A program made the position numbers and the translations under genes. From the NCBI GenBank assembly GCA_903813345.2, contig CAIIXF020000003.1:30147248-30211247 (forward strand): 64,000 nucleotides of DNA, in the 5' to 3' direction. Of this stretch, positions 61,566-64,000 are shown in pieces. Each line of letters begins with the position of its first letter. The stretch's first letter is position 1. This stretch comes from Owenia fusiformis. Its lineage: Eukaryota; Annelida; Polychaeta; Sabellida; Oweniidae. Under the pieces are notes generated by a model, which had not been told where the DNA came from, did no database searches, and was given only the letters and a program-made list of their open reading frames with translations.

Positions 61566-62764
61566 AACATAGGATGAAGTTTTTCATATGAATTTATTTA
61601 TTCATACAAATCAGTCATTTTAGTTTGGAAAATATTTTTTAAAACCTTGGCCGAAATCATTGACATTTTTGACAGTTTTCATACATAGAATTGGACAATG
61701 ATATTGTAGAATGCATTTTGATGAACTAGTACATGTACATATTAGGGGTCCTACAATACATTATCTAATTATTCAATATGCATCTCAATAATAAGCTAAC
61801 ATTTTGAGACACAATACTTAACATTTTTAAACTGACATTTAAAAATACTACTACTACAATATTGACCAATTATTATTATACCATGGCAACAAGTTCAGAA
61901 ATGCAAATAAAATGTCATTTGGTCTGAAAAAGTTCATCAAACATTGAACAGAATTTCAAAAAATGATTACTAAAATTGCAAAGTCCAATAAGTATAAGGT
62001 TTATTGTCCAATTGAAAACAATATTTGAATATCTATACCATACATTCTTAAACACAAATCAAACAAACAAGTCTTTCGATACATCAAATGTATTTTGGGG
62101 TTCCTAATCTCAAAATGGATGTCCAGTGCATCACATTCAGTATACATGTACATAAGAATACCTTGAGTACTGTACATTGCATATGTGCACAAATATATGA
62201 TGTTCGGTACATTGTACATTTAGTCCATTGCTGTTGTCAATTGCATTGCATTCATGTAGTCCATAGCTGGTATCATAGTTCCAGAGGAGAATGAAAAGTG
62301 ATGTCTGTTTTGAATAAATATTTCAGCCAAATCTAAACCTAAAGCATCACAAAGTGCCAAAATTCAGTTGTCATTTAGTCATTTCTATCACTTAGTGCCT
62401 AAATTCAGTTGTTTTAAAGTCATTTACATCACTAAGTACCTAAATTCAGTTTTCAAAGTACTCAAATGATCCCCAAGTACAACTTGTATAACCAGGCACA
62501 ACCCGTAACATGTCTTTACTATATTCAAACATGACAGGACTTTTCATGCAAAACTCACACACTGAAGACCAGGTATTTCACTGGTCTTATGACATCGATA
62601 GCAAAATATACAATATACCCTGATTCACAAAGTGACCTTTTATTTGGCTCTTATCCTGCCATGATTAAAGTTTCTCTACATTTTTGAAGAAATTATGGCA
62701 TAACGTATTGAATGAAATCTTTTATCTACATAAATTACCCAAATCCACTTTGCCCTTCAGATAG
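61566..62764 (+). other. Stretch after the possible gene end
   Basis: AT-rich. The motif CAAATTCAGTTNTCAAAGTC / CTAAATTCAGTTGT recurs about three times at 62330-62460. No gene recognised. Confidence 0.45.
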
Positions 62765-63029
62765 CAGTGGCGTATCCAGGATTTGACAGGAGGGGGTTCG
62801 AATATTTTCAGCACATTTTTTTTGGAGCCTCCTTTTGGAGTATATCTTTGCATATTCCTTGAATATCTAAGGTAAACAAAAACGATAAATTACTGAAATA
62901 CTGCAAAAAATTAAATCAAGATTTGGGGGGTTCACATGATTGCTGGAAAAGGTGGGTTCGAATTTTTTAGTCAAGATTTTTTTTTTTTGGGGGGGGGGGG
63001 TTCCAAACCCCCTCTCCCTACGGCCCTGG
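62765..63029. mobile_element. MITE-like element CAGTGGCGTATCCAGG...CCCTACGGCCCTGG
   Basis: Left end CAGTGGCGTATCCAGG with GGAGGGGGTTCGAA, right end a T/G-run, then TTCCAAACCCCCTC and TACGGCCCTGG. Imperfect inverted ends with G-run against C-run; family of 5460 and 51382. Confidence 0.5.
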
Positions 63030-63539
63030 ATAGATTCTTCAATTTTGTCATTGCCCAATCAGAATATCCATGTGCAGTCAGAAAATGACTTCCCAATCAG
63101 AATTCAAGTTGATCCATTGATATCCAATATAATCAGAGTTTGAGTCACTGTTATCTGCCTATATGTAGCTGACATCCACATGATATTGAAGCTCCCATAA
63201 AAGGCCATAAAGAAGTAAAACAGGTCATCAAAATTGAAAAATTATTTGTACCACTCGGGGTTGTATGACTATTGCTAGCAATTGTGTTTCAGGGTATTTG
63301 GATTGTGTTTCAGGGTATTTGGATTTTTGCATTCAAATTGTGAAATATTTGGTCATTAGTATGTAATATAGGTGAATTAGCAACCACCAGTAACAATGTA
63401 ATATCCTGCAATGGTCGCAATGGTAAATACATACATGCGATTGTCTAGCCTAGGCAACCAGCAACATAAGAATCATGCAACCAGAACATATCACATTGTT
63501 TGCTTAATATCCTCCTTGATATCAGAAATGTTTGCTAAC
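63030..63539 (+). other. Stretch with minor duplications
   Basis: Short direct repeat ATTGTGTTTCAGGGTATTTGGAT near 63282-63324. Nothing else. Confidence 0.45.
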
Positions 63540-63824
63540 ATACATATCATATGTGGGAATTCAGGGATCAATGCTGGTTGCTATGGTAAGTTCTTGACAT
63601 GTTTGTGTGTATGTAAGGATTAATGCTTGTTGTTGGTTGCTATGGTAAATATATACATGTATGTATATATCCAAGGATCAATGTTTGTTGTTGGTTGCTA
63701 TGGTAAATACATACATGTATGTGTGTATCCAAGGATCAATGTTTATTTTTGGTTGCTATGGTAAATACATACATGTACATGTGTACCCAAGGATCAATGT
63801 TGTTGTTGGTTGCTATGGTAAATG
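63540..63824. repeat. ~57-59 bp tandem repeat with GGTTGCTATGGTAA, 5 copies
   Basis: GGTTGCTATGGTAA at about 63575, 63634, 63693, 63750 and 63807, each preceded by AAGGATCAATG-type text and followed by ATACATACATGTATGTGTGTA. The core resembles half-conserved RFX X-box palindromes (GTTGCYATGGYAAC). Confidence 0.8.
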
Positions 63825-64000
63825 TAGTGTAACCCAGTACGTGTCTTCGTTTCATTAGTCAATATTGCCTTCTCCCAATATATAGCTAATCACACACAGA
63901 TACATTGCCTCATCCCAAGTATAGTGTCCAAATATATAGTTCAATACCCTCTTATAATATGTTGGCTTTTCCCAATACATAGTTAGCTCAACATTTACCT

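Overview
The window is eukaryotic and almost certainly from a marine invertebrate animal. It is AT-rich, its genes have canonical GT-AG introns, and non-coding sequence full of miniature DNA transposons, Helitron-like elements and minisatellites makes up more than 90% of it. The coding content is metazoan: LDL-receptor YWTD propellers, EGF, HYR and sushi domains, and a Golgi-type sulfotransferase. I cannot fix the phylum. A hemichordate, echinoderm, cephalochordate, mollusc or brachiopod would all fit.

One large plus-strand gene spans nearly the whole window. I joined 25 exons from 489 to 59932, and every exon-exon junction keeps the reading frame and uses GT/AG sites. They give about 1,386 residues; the N-terminus lies upstream of the window. 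The order is: end of YWTD propeller 1 (exons 1-5), EGF (6), propeller 2 (7-11), EGF (12), propeller 3 (13-16), two EGF-like modules (17, 18), an ephrin-receptor-like GCC2/GCC3 module (19), a Thr/Pro linker (20), two HYR domains (21, 22), a sushi-like module (23), and a Cys-pair domain ending in a strongly basic cluster (24, 25). A short possible last exon with stop and AATAAA lies at 61506-61551. The first half resembles LRP4/5/6-type receptors, and the second half resembles the HYR-HYR-sushi core of SVEP1. No LDLR class A repeat or membrane segment is visible, so the product may be a secreted matrix or ligand-binding protein.

Layout: intron 1 (619-18999) carries an intact, intronless sulfotransferase gene (9344-10330, same strand) plus MITEs and a CpG-rich 0.8 kb TIR element. 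Intron 2 (19172-45349) is a repeat reservoir. It holds an 851 bp foldback element, an 84 bp minisatellite built from 21 bp units, a hAT-type MITE, a Crypton/KIAA1958-like relic, two Helitron-like elements (one carrying a 2 kb array of CCATGG palindromes), a 122 bp satellite of about 15 copies, and a 1.2 kb tandem duplication. From 45350 on, exons are dense, with introns of about 0.2-1.7 kb that still hold MITEs and a Helitron-like element.

The most unusual points are the chimeric receptor/SVEP1-like architecture; a five-fold 63 bp tandem duplication that copies the 3' splice site and start of exon 6; the CCATGG palindrome array; and the family of Helitron-like elements built from about 145 bp modules. 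No tRNA, rRNA or CRISPR array was seen.
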